Counted from the stretch's first letter, positions 34,403-43,442 are shown. The stretch is 64,000 nucleotides of DNA from Carboxylicivirga litoralis (GCF_025499605.1 NZ_JAFMVC010000005.1:62001-126000), one strand, 5' to 3'. The notes: generated by a model from the letters alone, not told the origin. Translations and numbers: made by a program.

Positions 34403-37072
34403 ATGACAAGATTTTTTTTCATAGTTTTTGTATTGTTTATCACCTTGTCTGCTATGTCGCAAACGGGCGGCATAACAGGCTTGGTTCTCGATGAACAAGA
34501 ACAACTTCCGCTGCCAGGTGCAACTGTTTTACTTCAAAATCTTCAGGACTCATTGTTACAGGAAGGTACGATTACAGCTTTGGATGGCAGCTATCATCTA
34601 CAGGTGTCGAACGGAAGCTATGCACTGCAGGTTTCATTCATGGGATTTAAAATATATCGGGATACGCTTCTGCTGGAAGATAAACCATTAGAATTAGCGA
34701 CTATCGTTTTGGCTGAAGAAACCGAAGTGCTTGAAGAGATAAAGGTGGTGAGTAACCTGGCACCAACATTTCAACGGGGCGATACCACACTATATAATCC
34801 GGCTGCTTTTAAAGTAAGCCTTGATGCCACAGCCAATGACTTGCTTCTGAAAATGCCCGGATTCTATGAAGTGGATGGGAAGATGCTGGCATTGGGAGAT
34901 ACAATAAAAGAAGTACTGGTGGATGGGAAACGCTTTTTTGGATTCAATGTGAATGAGGCCTTGCGCAGCATTCGGCCCGAAATGATTAAGGACATTGAGG
35001 TGTATCAATATAAAAGTGATGAAGCCAGGCATTCGGGCTTTGAAGATATGAATGGTGGACAAACCGTTAATATTGTTACCAAAGAACAAAAGAACTCGAT
35101 GCTGTTTGGTGAGCTGGCTGCTGGTATTGGGAAAGATGATCGCTATGTGGGCGAAGCCAGTTTGAACCGGTATAGCGAGAAAAACAGAATGAATGTAAGC
35201 GGAGGAGTTAATAATGCTAATGTACCTATTAAGGTCAATCAGGGAAGTCCGCGGCAAAGCATATCTGGGAATAAGATGGAGCAGAAAAGGCTGAATGCCA
35301 ATTATGGTTTAATGGGCCGGCAGGAATTGAATGTGAACTATTCGTATAACGATCAGCAGTCGGAAAATATATCCAGAAATTCACGTGAATATATATCAGG
35401 TGCAACGGCCGGGCAGGCCAACTTAAGTGAGCGAACATCAGATAATACTTCGCTTAATAATCAGGTTCGAATGAATTGGTCAAGCCCGAAGAGTGAAAAG
35501 TATCAATTGAGGGTCAGTGCCCGTTTAGGTAATTCAAAACGGGAGAGTACTGGCTTAACCAACGCATCAACACTAATGAATGGTGAGCTGCTTAATGCCA
35601 ATAAACGGCTTAATAGCAGCAATAACGAATCAAATCGGATCAATACTCAGCTTAACTTTATCCGTCGATTAAATGATAAGGGAAGCGCTGTTTCGGCTAA
35701 TGTGGGCTTGGGAGTTAATCAAAGTGAGGGAGATGGTTCGCTGCTTTCTGAAACCCGCAATGGAAGTGATGAGTTGGTGCAGGCTGTCAATCAGATATCC
35801 AATAATGAACGAACGAATACGAACTTAAATTATGGACTTAACTATAACCAGGCTTTAAGTCCGAAAAGTAATCTTAATTTTGGTTATTCATTTAGCCACA
35901 ATAGCGGACAATCTTTGAAAACGAGTTATGATTATGAAGAAGAATCGGACTCGTATGCTCACATCGATTCTTTAACATCCAGCGATTTTAACAATACATC
36001 CACTGTTCATCAGGGGCGACTTGCTTTCAAAACTGGTGATGGAAAGACCAATTTGTATGTTGGGGTCAATGTTTCGCAAACCGAACTAGAGAGTGAAGAG
36101 GTGTTTCCAAAAACGGAACAGCTGCGCGAGACCTTCTTGTTTTTTGAACCACAGGTAAAGTATAGCATCCAAACAGATAAGAAAATGCGCTGGCAGTTTA
36201 GCTATGCCATGTCAAATAGTAATCCGTCGCTACGAAACCTGCAGTCTGTTGTTGATAACAGTAATCCTCTGTACATCTCAACGGGTAATCCCGAATTAAA
36301 GTCGTCGCGCACGCATAATACGACCATATCGCTCAGTAAATCATATGTTGAAAAGGGTGTGTTTATGTCGCTTAATCTGCGGGGCAGTATGACCAACGAT
36401 ATGGTAGCTCAAAACCGTGTGGTAGCTCAAAACGATACGGTGATTATGGGTGAATACCTGTTGCCGGCAGGTGGCCAGTTTAGTTCGCCTATTAACCTGG
36501 ATGGTAATTTTAGGATGAGTATGTTTGGAACATTGGGTTTACCGATTAATACCCTCAAATCGAAATTGAATATGCGCACTGAGTTGAGCTTTGCCAATAT
36601 GCCTAATATTATCAACAACGTTAAAAGCTACTCAAAGCGCTACAACATTTCTCAAAGCTTTACTTTAAGCTCTAATATTAGTGAAAAAATAGACTTTACA
36701 CTGTCGAGTAACAGTAGCTTTTCATTGGTTGACGGGCGCAATGGAAGTTCAGCTCAGTCCAACTATTTTACGCAACGTAGCGGACTTAATCTGTACTATA
36801 ATTTTTATAAGAAGTTTATCTTCAAAACAAACACAGGTCATAACTATACAGGTGCTTCAGGTAGTCTGGCAAGTAACAGTCGTCTGTATCTCAACCTGTC
36901 GTTAAGCACTAAATTGTTTAAGGATAATAAAGGAGAAATAAGCCTATCGGGCTACGACCTGACCAACAATGTAGATGAGATGCGTCGGACAGTTGATGAA
37001 TTCTCTGTTTCAGAGTCCTATCAACCCACCTTAAATCAGTTTGTGATGTTAAGCTTCGCCTATCGGATATAA
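34403..37072 (+). CDS. Outer-membrane beta-barrel protein with carboxypeptidase-regulatory-like domain (TonB-receptor related)
   Basis: 889 residues with a Sec signal peptide cleaved after about residue 20 (AMSQ). Residues about 23-105 form a CarboxypepD_reg-like domain (GLVLDEQEQLPLPGATVLL; AEETEVLEEI). Next comes a plug-like domain (LLKMPGFYEVDGK; EVLVDGKRFFG; NGGQTVNIVTKE). The remainder is rich in alternating aromatic strands and ends in a barrel-type terminus (QFVMLSFAYRI). No partner SusD-like gene is adjacent. It is divergent from the RprXY-like pair and could be regulated by it. The cargo is unknown. Confidence 0.88.
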   Translation: MTRFFFIVFVLFITLSAMSQTGGITGLVLDEQEQLPLPGATVLLQNLQDSLLQEGTITALDGSYHLQVSNGSYALQVSFMGFKIYRDTLLLEDKPLELATIVLAEETEVLEEIKVVSNLAPTFQRGDTTLYNPAAFKVSLDATANDLLLKMPGFYEVDGKMLALGDTIKEVLVDGKRFFGFNVNEALRSIRPEMIKDIEVYQYKSDEARHSGFEDMNGGQTVNIVTKEQKNSMLFGELAAGIGKDDRYVGEASLNRYSEKNRMNVSGGVNNANVPIKVNQGSPRQSISGNKMEQKRLNANYGLMGRQELNVNYSYNDQQSENISRNSREYISGATAGQANLSERTSDNTSLNNQVRMNWSSPKSEKYQLRVSARLGNSKRESTGLTNASTLMNGELLNANKRLNSSNNESNRINTQLNFIRRLNDKGSAVSANVGLGVNQSEGDGSLLSETRNGSDELVQAVNQISNNERTNTNLNYGLNYNQALSPKSNLNFGYSFSHNSGQSLKTSYDYEEESDSYAHIDSLTSSDFNNTSTVHQGRLAFKTGDGKTNLYVGVNVSQTELESEEVFPKTEQLRETFLFFEPQVKYSIQTDKKMRWQFSYAMSNSNPSLRNLQSVVDNSNPLYISTGNPELKSSRTHNTTISLSKSYVEKGVFMSLNLRGSMTNDMVAQNRVVAQNDTVIMGEYLLPAGGQFSSPINLDGNFRMSMFGTLGLPINTLKSKLNMRTELSFANMPNIINNVKSYSKRYNISQSFTLSSNISEKIDFTLSSNSSFSLVDGRNGSSAQSNYFTQRSGLNLYYNFYKKFIFKTNTGHNYTGASGSLASNSRLYLNLSLSTKLFKDNKGEISLSGYDLTNNVDEMRRTVDEFSVSESYQPTLNQFVMLSFAYRI

Positions 37073-37453
37073 AAATAATTTAAGCTTATAAATAGGATAC
37101 TAATCTTGACTTTCCGGCTTTAATATGGAAGCTATGCTGAGTTGTCTAAGGTGTATTAGCTTCAAGGGCATTGATTTATGAATCAGTGCCCTATTTTCTA
37201 CTTTGACAAAAAATACTCTAAAAGAATGATTTGGTTATGAACCAAGGGGAGAGAAGCAATTAGCCAACGGAATGGATTCCTTTGGCTTTTTATTTAATAA
37301 GTGGGTTGGGTTTTAATGATGAAGGTAATCAGTCTGTTACGTATTGATAGGTGCAGGTATCTATTATTTTTTCTAAAAAATATCATCTTTTTTGTAACGC
37401 TCTGCTACAATCTGAATCCTTAGGGAAATTAAAAACCATTAAATCTAACAGAA
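37073..37453. other. Intergenic region, 381 bp
   Basis: Contains the terminator at 37165-37198. The remaining sequence is AT-rich with no plausible gene. Confidence 0.6.
37165..37198 (+). terminator. Terminator downstream of the outer-membrane protein gene
   Basis: 12-bp stem (37165-37176 with 37181-37192, one G-U pair), 4-nt loop, then ATTTTCTACTTT. The T-run is imperfect. Confidence 0.65.
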
Positions 37454-38296
37454 ATGAGAACATTAAAACAAACTATCCTAAGCCTAATGATGATGATTGC
37501 CGCAAGTAATTTATATGCTACTGACATTGATATTAAAGTTGAGAAAACAGGAGAGGGGCAGCCCATTATATTTTTGCCAGGCTTTACTTGTCCGGGTGAT
37601 GTGTGGAGTGGTATTGTACAGCCATTAAGCACACAGTATGAATGTCATTTAGTAACGTATCCCGGTTTTAACGGTCTTGCTGCGCCCGACACCTTATGGT
37701 ACCAAACAGTAGTTGACTGCTTAAAAGAATATATCAACGATGAGCTTGATGAAAAGCCGATTGTGATTGGACATAGTGTGGGAGGTCTGTTTGCTATGCA
37801 ACTGGCTATTGACGAAACAGAGATGTGCGAACGCTTAATTCTGGTTGACGCCCTCACGTGTATGGCCAGTGTGATGATGCCGGGGGTGCAAATGGAGAAT
37901 ATCACCTACGATTCGCCTTATAATCAGAATTTGTTGGCTATGGATGAGGCGCAATTTGCCGGTATGACAACACAAATGGCCAACTATATGACTAAGGTAG
38001 AGGAGAAGAAAGGCATTATAGCTGAATGGATGCAACAGGCCGATCGTCGCACCTATGTGTATGGTTATACCGAGATATTAAAGATGGATATTCGTCAGGA
38101 GGTGGCATCCATTGAAGTGCCAACGCTTGTATTGGCAGCAGTGCCTTTTAACCTGGAGCAAACGCAACAGATAATGGCGGACCAATATGCCAACTTAAGC
38201 AATAAAAAAATCGAATACATCGAAAACTCCGGCCATTTTATCATGTTTGATCAACCAGAGTGGCTTTCTTTGCAAATAACATCCTTTTTAAAATAA
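37454..38296 (+). CDS. Secreted alpha/beta-hydrolase
   Basis: 280 residues with a signal peptide (hydrophobic core SLMMMIAASNLYA). The alpha/beta fold is clear: oxyanion region PIIFLPGFTCPGDVW, nucleophile elbow GHSVGG (Ser near 101) and the catalytic His in ENSGHFIMFDQPEWL. The acidic residue is probably in the strand before that His. The expected site is the periplasm. The stop is 2 bp before the start codon of a sigma-factor gene, so the two are in one operon, an unusual partnership. The substrate is unknown. Confidence 0.87.
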   Translation: MRTLKQTILSLMMMIAASNLYATDIDIKVEKTGEGQPIIFLPGFTCPGDVWSGIVQPLSTQYECHLVTYPGFNGLAAPDTLWYQTVVDCLKEYINDELDEKPIVIGHSVGGLFAMQLAIDETEMCERLILVDALTCMASVMMPGVQMENITYDSPYNQNLLAMDEAQFAGMTTQMANYMTKVEEKKGIIAEWMQQADRRTYVYGYTEILKMDIRQEVASIEVPTLVLAAVPFNLEQTQQIMADQYANLSNKKIEYIENSGHFIMFDQPEWLSLQITSFLK

Positions 38297-38298
38297 GC

Positions 38299-38793
38299 AT
38301 GCCAAACCACCACGAATTTGATACCATCTACCAGGCGTACTATTCAAAAGTCTTTCGACTGTGCGCCGGGTATGCCTCTGGACGAGACGAATGGGCCAGT
38401 GATGTGGGCCAGGAGGTTTTTATCACGGTGTGGAGTAAGCTCGACAGCCTGAAAGACCCTAAAGCACTCCCGGCGTGGATATACCGCATTACCTTTAATA
38501 CCTGCATGAAGCGTTTGAAGGATAATAAAACGGAGGTACAAGCAAACGATACCTTACCCGATATCAGTTATTCGCCGGAAGAAGCCTCAGAGGCCAATGA
38601 AATGCTAAAGAAGGTGTATCGGGCACTGGAGCATCTGAAAGTAGAGGAGAAGAACCTGGTACTTTTAATGCTCGAAGGCATTGAACATGAAGATATGGCT
38701 GAGATACTTGGACTGTCGCGTTCTAACTTAAGAGTGCGTATGCATCGCACAAGAGATAAACTTAAAAAACTGATGGACAATGAACGACTTTAA
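38299..38793 (+). CDS. RNA polymerase sigma factor, sigma-70 family (ECF type)
   Basis: 164 residues. Region 2 covers about 10-80 (YQAYYSKVFRLC; DVGQEVFITVWSKL; PAWIYRITFNTCMKRL) and region 4 about 105-160 (LVLLMLEGIEHEDMAEILGLSRSNLRVRMHR), with the typical helix-turn-helix. The ATG at 38299 follows the hydrolase stop by 2 bp, and the gene overlaps the next ORF by 14 bp. ECF factors of this group usually answer to a membrane-bound anti-sigma protein encoded next to them. Confidence 0.93.
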   Translation: MPNHHEFDTIYQAYYSKVFRLCAGYASGRDEWASDVGQEVFITVWSKLDSLKDPKALPAWIYRITFNTCMKRLKDNKTEVQANDTLPDISYSPEEASEANEMLKKVYRALEHLKVEEKNLVLLMLEGIEHEDMAEILGLSRSNLRVRMHRTRDKLKKLMDNERL

Positions 38794-39343
38794 CGATATA
38801 CAAAACCTGTGGCAAGCGCAGGATAAGCAAACTTTGGTAAGCACCGAAGAACTCAAGGTAAAAGCTAAAAACCATCAACAGCAGGCCTTAAAAAAGTTAC
38901 TTTATACAATCCTTATTTTGAGTACTGTTTGTATTACTTTGTTGGTGTTGTGGTGGCTTACGCCCTGGGGTAATGCTGTCAGCACCGGACTAAGCATGAT
39001 GTTTTCAGCCATACTGATACGTGTGAGTGTGGAGTTGTATTGCTACCGTCGCATGAAAAACATAGATATTAGCGAGGTGAGCGACCGCTACCAACAGAAG
39101 ATTAAAAACTTTTATCGCTTGCGCCGGGTGCTGGTGTCTGTAGTAACTAGCACAACTCTTCTGCTTTATATTGCCGGTTTTCTGATTATGTTACCGGTTT
39201 TTAAAGCCACACTGCCACATTGGTTCTTTATCTATATTGTGGTGTTCCTCAGTATAGGTATTCCGCTAAGTGCCTATCTGCTGATACGCCATGCCCGCAA
39301 TGAGTTAAGCGAACTAAAACGAGTGATTGGACTGTTGGAGTAG
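38780..39343 (+). CDS. Four-helix membrane protein, probable anti-sigma factor
   Basis: 187 residues. The cytoplasmic N-terminus (about 1-38, with NDIQNLWQAQ) resembles that of small membrane proteins encoded after sigma factors in Bacteroidota. Two membrane-helix pairs follow, at about 40-80 and 115-165, separated by a basic loop. No zinc-binding HxxxCxxC and no FecR domain, so it would not be a standard anti-sigma. It overlaps the sigma gene by 14 bp, which implies coupled translation. Confidence 0.7.
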   Translation: MNDFNDIQNLWQAQDKQTLVSTEELKVKAKNHQQQALKKLLYTILILSTVCITLLVLWWLTPWGNAVSTGLSMMFSAILIRVSVELYCYRRMKNIDISEVSDRYQQKIKNFYRLRRVLVSVVTSTTLLLYIAGFLIMLPVFKATLPHWFFIYIVVFLSIGIPLSAYLLIRHARNELSELKRVIGLLE

Positions 39344-39368
39344 GAGGTGAAAGGAAAACAATAGAGGA

Positions 39369-39511
39369 TGTCCAAAGATAAAGTTTCACGCAAAGAACGC
39401 TAAGGATCTCGCAAAGGCCGCAAAGTATAAATTGTTATTTTTTAAGACTTTGCGTTCTTTGCGGTTTTCTTGCTTTGCGCACTTGGCGAGAAATAGTAAT
39501 GTTTTTGGACA
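39369..39511. repeat. 143-bp palindromic element built from CGCAAAG heptads
   Basis: The ends TGTCCAAA (39369-39376) and TTTGGACA (39504-39511) are perfect inverted repeats. Inside the left half, CGCAAAG or near copies occur at 39389, 39398, 39410 and 39419. The right half has the complement CTTTGCG or near copies at 39448, 39457, 39473 and 39482. A T-rich spacer of about 20 bp separates the halves. It is a non-coding dispersed-type element, and would fold into a long cruciform or RNA hairpin. Confidence 0.8.
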
Positions 39512-39536
39512 ACCCCATAAGGAATAGACTACAGAC

Positions 39537-39571
39537 TTGTATTCCCCACTAAACAACATTCACTATATTTG
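39537..39571 (+). promoter_or_regulatory. Promoter of the GNAT gene
   Basis: -7 box TATATTTG at 39564-39571 with TTG at 39537-39539 (24-nt spacer, slightly long). The start codon is at 39595. Confidence 0.5.
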
Positions 39572-39594
39572 AATAAACTAACCAATTTACTACC

Positions 39595-40374
39595 ATGACT
39601 ACTACTTTTAAAATCATTGACCTGACGCCTGAAACCATTGCCGATTATGGTGTTTGTGGCTATAAAGATGTCAATAAGCACAAAGAACTTCGCAATAAAA
39701 TAGAATGGTTTAGTACCTACCATGCCCAAGGACTAAAGATAAAAGCTCTGCTGGCTGAAGATGGCACTTACCAGGGCATGATTGAATACCTGCCGGGCGA
39801 GTTGGCGCACCGCCCTGTTAATGCCAAAGACTACCTGTTTATTCACTGTCTGTTTGTTGGTTTTAAAAAGGAGCATAAAGGAAAAGGCTATGCCTCGGCC
39901 CTGCTCGGTGAATGCCTGCAGGATGCCAAAGCACAACAAAAGAATGGAGTTGCAGTGATAACGCGCAAAGGCTCTTTTATGGCCGATAATAAGCTGTTTT
40001 TAAAGAAAGGTTTTAAAGCGGTTGATAAAGCTAAGCCCGACTTTGAGTTATTGGTTTATAAGTTCAACGATAATGCACCCGACCCTCGTTTTAATTCCTA
40101 CATACAGACGATGCCGGAACAATACAAAGAAGGCCTCACCATTCTGCGCTCACCTCAATGTCCCTATACCGAGAAAAATGTGCACGCTATTATTGATACC
40201 GCACAAAAGAAATACAAAGTACCCACTCAGTTGATTGACCTCGATAATGCACCAGCTGCGCAGGCAACACCCTGTGCTTTTGGTACTTTCTGTATTATTT
40301 ACAATGGTGAGGTCATTAGTCATCACCCCATTAGTAATAAGCGCTTTGAGAATATAATGGATAAGGTGATGTAG
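39595..40374 (+). CDS. GNAT acetyltransferase with C-terminal YoaP-like domain
   Basis: 259 residues. The GNAT fold spans about 1-155, with the acetyl-CoA-binding stretch KEHKGKGYASALLGECL and the later FLKKGFKAVD. Residues about 165-259 form a second, YoaP-like domain with SPQCPYTEKNV, reminiscent of a thioredoxin-like CPY motif, and a CAFGTFCIIYNGE block. Such two-domain proteins occur widely in Bacteria; the substrate is unknown. It has a good promoter match. It is followed closely by the accessory AT-rich genes, 24 bp away. Confidence 0.85.
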   Translation: MTTTFKIIDLTPETIADYGVCGYKDVNKHKELRNKIEWFSTYHAQGLKIKALLAEDGTYQGMIEYLPGELAHRPVNAKDYLFIHCLFVGFKKEHKGKGYASALLGECLQDAKAQQKNGVAVITRKGSFMADNKLFLKKGFKAVDKAKPDFELLVYKFNDNAPDPRFNSYIQTMPEQYKEGLTILRSPQCPYTEKNVHAIIDTAQKKYKVPTQLIDLDNAPAAQATPCAFGTFCIIYNGEVISHHPISNKRFENIMDKVM

Positions 40375-40398
40375 TGTAGGCAAACTAACTCGATTTTT

Positions 40399-41244
40399 AT
40401 GAATGACTATATAAATTCACCAGATCCAAGAGATGATCTAGTACTGTTTTATCTTTTAAAAAACGAATTAGATAAAGTATTTCAGCAGTTAAGGGATTAT
40501 GAACAAGTTAGTTTTGAAGATAAGAAAGTAGGAGTGTATAAGCACTTGAAGAAGCTAATGCCATGTTTTGATGTGATAGCAGAAGTTGCAAAAATGGATT
40601 CTGTACAATCTTTAATCACATTGACGCGGATGGTTGTAGATAATTACTCAATACATTATTTGTTAACTTCATTTGGAACCAAAGGGGAGCAACAATTGAG
40701 ATACTATCTGTTCTTATTAGATGCGACAACTTCCCGAATAAATACAGCAAAGGATTTTTATGCAAATGTTTTGTTTCCATTGCCTGAAGAAACAATTAAT
40801 AATTCTAAAATTGTTATTCAACTTGATGAAAAGGCTGTTTGTGATATTAAAGCATTAATAAAAAAGAAGGGATTAAATATAGGAGTTGATTCAACAATAA
40901 TTGATAATGTAAACTGGAAGTTTAAAGATAAGAACCCTGCAAAAAAGAGTAATAATAGATATAAGTGGCATGAGTTATATTCTCTTGCTCGAATCCCAGA
41001 GCATCAATCAAGACTGATTCAAAACTACTATTCTTCATATGTACATGGTTTAGGCATGTCTCTTATTCCTATTTATGAAAATATCGATATTTTTAAGGCT
41101 TTAGCTTATTCAACATGTAACCAAGTAATGCCACTGCTGATTAAAACTTTGTTGTTAGAATTTGCTGAAGAAACAAAACAAGTAAATCTTAACAAATTCG
41201 TCCGGATTGTGATGGAGGATTGCTGGAATTTGGAAAAGAAGTAA
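40399..41244 (+). CDS. Hypothetical protein resembling DUF5677/HEPN-like proteins
   Basis: 281 residues, all-helical in appearance, and markedly more AT-rich than its neighbours. Residues around 75-90 (TLTRMVVDNYSIHYLL) and 215-230 (YYSSYVHGLG) recall the DUF5677 family, in which an Arg and a His in these places are conserved; this is a weak, motif-level resemblance. No signal peptide. It starts 24 bp after the GNAT gene, but its base composition suggests a different origin. It could act together with the next gene. Confidence 0.6.
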   Translation: MNDYINSPDPRDDLVLFYLLKNELDKVFQQLRDYEQVSFEDKKVGVYKHLKKLMPCFDVIAEVAKMDSVQSLITLTRMVVDNYSIHYLLTSFGTKGEQQLRYYLFLLDATTSRINTAKDFYANVLFPLPEETINNSKIVIQLDEKAVCDIKALIKKKGLNIGVDSTIIDNVNWKFKDKNPAKKSNNRYKWHELYSLARIPEHQSRLIQNYYSSYVHGLGMSLIPIYENIDIFKALAYSTCNQVMPLLIKTLLLEFAEETKQVNLNKFVRIVMEDCWNLEKK

Positions 41245-41346
41245 TTTACTGCTGCTTGATTAAAATGATTCTTGATAGAAGTATGCTAGCTGAGTTATAA
41301 CCATATTTTGTTTAGTTTAGAACTACAGTTTTTTAACCTAAACAAA

Positions 41347-42357
41347 ATGAAAACGCAAATAAAACCAGAGGCTGTTGATTCAGTTCAATTACTTAAAGAT
41401 AATTTAGAGGCATTAAGGGGAAAGTTTGATTCAATTTCCATGGCTCATAATGAGCTTTCTGAAACATATGATTTTGTAAGTAACCAACTAAATAAACTAT
41501 GTGTAAGGGTTGATTCTGCAGAAGCAGTTGCCAATAATTATATGGTTCGACAAGATTATTTTAGTGATATTATTTCTTCGCAGTTGATGTGGTTTACTAT
41601 AATTATTGCTGTTACTGCAATAATAGCTGGTCTGTGTGTTTGGAAAGGTGTGTTGCAACCGTTTAAAGAAGAGGTTATTGATATCAAGAATGAGCATGAG
41701 ACAATTAAAGCAGAATTACAGGGAAGCCTCAAATCAACCACAAAAGAATTAAGAAATGAATTACAAAAAAGTTCATATAATTCAAATACTTATATCAATA
41801 AGATAAGAAGAGAAGTTCGAAGATATGTTGATGATGAATTTGATGAAATAAATGTTTCATTTAATGCTGTTGTTGAGGATTTTGAAGAGCAGGAGAATCG
41901 GTTTAAAATTAGTTTGGAGAATCAAACAAGTTTATTGAAAAAGGAACAGATTGAATTATTAAAAAAACAAGATTCAGAGTTTAAATCAAGGATTAATAAG
42001 ATTACTAAAGGATTATATCAAACTACATTTGATGTGGCACGTAGTATGTGCTTAATTGCGGAAGGTGCAAAGAGGTATAATTCAGCATTGAGCTGGGCAA
42101 TAAAAACACTATTCGAATACCAATCTAATAAAATAGAGGGACATGAAATATCAACCTTTACTTCGAAAATTGATAAACTAGTTCCAAAATTTAAGTATTA
42201 TGAAGGGTGTGAGAATGAGTTTAAGAAGGCTATGGAAGTTCTGGAATTGACAATTAAGAAAACTCATGATACGAATGTTAAGGAAGAGCTAGAGGGGATT
42301 AAGGATAAGGTGGAAGAACGATATTACTTAACGAAGACTGATTATAACAGAAAGTAA
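41347..42357 (+). CDS. Hypothetical membrane protein with long cytoplasmic coiled coil
   Basis: 336 residues from the ATG at 41347. A helical N-terminus (about 5-60) is followed by one membrane segment near 80-100 (LMWFTIIIAVTAIIAGLCVW). A long Glu/Lys/Gln-rich coiled coil (about 105-215) comes next, then a helical C-terminal domain. I recognise no enzymatic motif. It is AT-rich like the preceding gene, 102 bp upstream, and the two probably form one accessory unit. Confidence 0.6.
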   Translation: MKTQIKPEAVDSVQLLKDNLEALRGKFDSISMAHNELSETYDFVSNQLNKLCVRVDSAEAVANNYMVRQDYFSDIISSQLMWFTIIIAVTAIIAGLCVWKGVLQPFKEEVIDIKNEHETIKAELQGSLKSTTKELRNELQKSSYNSNTYINKIRREVRRYVDDEFDEINVSFNAVVEDFEEQENRFKISLENQTSLLKKEQIELLKKQDSEFKSRINKITKGLYQTTFDVARSMCLIAEGAKRYNSALSWAIKTLFEYQSNKIEGHEISTFTSKIDKLVPKFKYYEGCENEFKKAMEVLELTIKKTHDTNVKEELEGIKDKVEERYYLTKTDYNRK

Positions 42358-42430
42358 ACATTGCCTCCCTCCGTGCCACTAGCGCTCTGTTCCACGTTGC
42401 GTCCCGCTATGTCGTTTAAATACTACCACC

Positions 42431-42470
42431 AAAACCTGTCAAGATTCTTAATCCTGACAGGTTTTTTTAT
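42431..42470 (+). terminator. Strong terminator ending the accessory pair
   Basis: 16-bp stem with a single mismatch (42431-42446 with 42450-42465), a 3-nt loop and a run of T. Its core is nearly identical to the hairpin at 43443-43475. Confidence 0.9.
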
Positions 42471-42770
42471 AACACTACTCTCCAAACTATCAAAAAGGTT
42501 ATCTTATTTTTTCCTCCACCTATTGAACTTTAAATTATCCTACCGTAAATTGCTTCTCGTTGTTTTGAATTTGCTGTCGGGAAACAGCTATTTATCGGGC
42601 AACATAAAAGATAATTAATCGGGATACAGTAGTAATACAGCAAGGTTGCTTATGTGCGCCTTGCGGTATAAAAGGTCTTTGACATACTGCATCCCTTTAT
42701 ACCTCCTTAATTGTTGGTTCCTCCTTAAGGTTTATCCTTTTTTTTAATAATTATTGGTCAGCAAGTGCCT

Positions 42771-43044
42771 ATGGTGGCTTTGCATAGGAAGCTTTGTACA
42801 ACAGCTTGCTTTATACCAGAGCCAATGATGAGGTAGATGATACACCAACGTATTCCCCGGCATTGTTACAGCCAGTTTATTAAACATACGCCAGCGACCA
42901 AGCATACAATCACCAACAGTTAGCGAACTCCTGCGGCAAGGGATGCACGTCACTCAATTGCAACAGCACAGCGAATGGTTAAAGGTAAAAGTGGAGCTGG
43001 AAGGCTGTGTAAAAAGCGATTTTGTGAAATTGGTGGAGGATTGA
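42771..43044 (+). pseudogene. Decayed ORF fragment upstream of the trypco2 gene
   Basis: Protein-like sequence is split over two frames. One frame reads LYTRANDEVDDTPTYSPALL before a stop near 42880. Another reads VTASLLNIRQ and later LKVKVELEGCVKSDFVKL, and ends at the TGA 43042-43044. This looks like a gene C-terminus broken by at least one frameshift. The family is not recognised. It ends 34 bp before the trypco2 start, so it may once have been its operon partner. Confidence 0.4.
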
Positions 43045-43078
43045 ATAAAATTTGTTACTAATTAATAATTTTTAAACT

Positions 43079-43438
43079 ATGTCAGAACTAAACCTAAAAG
43101 AATTGATTCACGAAGTACGTGAAGAGCTAATTGCCTCAGAAAAATTAAGGGTGCAAAAAGGCCTTGATACTTTATTTGAAGTTGATATGCTTAAGATTGA
43201 AGTCAATTTTGTGGTTGAAAAAATCAGCGGCAAAAGTGGAGGCGTTAATCTGAAAGTGATTGATGGAAAATTGAATAAAGAGTATAAAGAGCAGCAGGTA
43301 CACAAAATCACTCTTGACCTAAAAGTGCCAGATGAGGTTATTATGGTAAAACCTACAATAGGCAGCAGACCTGGTTTATATCCCATTGCACCTAAAGGAT
43401 ATAAAGCAGGTTTAACTGGTTATGACGAGAAGCTTTAA
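43079..43438 (+). CDS. Trypco2-domain protein
   Basis: 119 residues. It fits the trypsin-co-occurring domain 2 pattern: a short amphipathic helix (LKELIHEVREELIASE), a strand with FEVDMLKIEVNFVVE, a Gly/Ser-rich turn (SGKSGGVNLKV) and a final strand with HKITLDLKV. A C-terminal tail of about 30 residues follows. Trypco domains are described as adaptor-type parts of counter-invader conflict systems, often next to trypsin-like proteases or NTPases. None of those is intact here. It is probably the remnant or a stand-alone piece of such a system. Confidence 0.7.
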   Translation: MSELNLKELIHEVREELIASEKLRVQKGLDTLFEVDMLKIEVNFVVEKISGKSGGVNLKVIDGKLNKEYKEQQVHKITLDLKVPDEVIMVKPTIGSRPGLYPIAPKGYKAGLTGYDEKL

Positions 43439-43442
43439 TTTA

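Larger units (their letters stand above)
42358..43078. other. Gene-poor region between the coiled-coil gene and the trypco2 gene
   Basis: Holds the terminator at 42431-42470, about 270 bp of AT-rich sequence with no ORF I would defend, and decayed coding sequence at 42771-43044. Confidence 0.55.

Noticed and set aside
39369-39511. CRISPR array
   Set aside because: Heptads are too short, are arranged as a mirror rather than as direct repeats with spacers, and no cas genes are nearby.
42361-42618. Plus-strand open frame of 85 codons after the coiled-coil gene
   Set aside because: It reads through a strong terminator hairpin and has no protein-like pattern; treated as chance.
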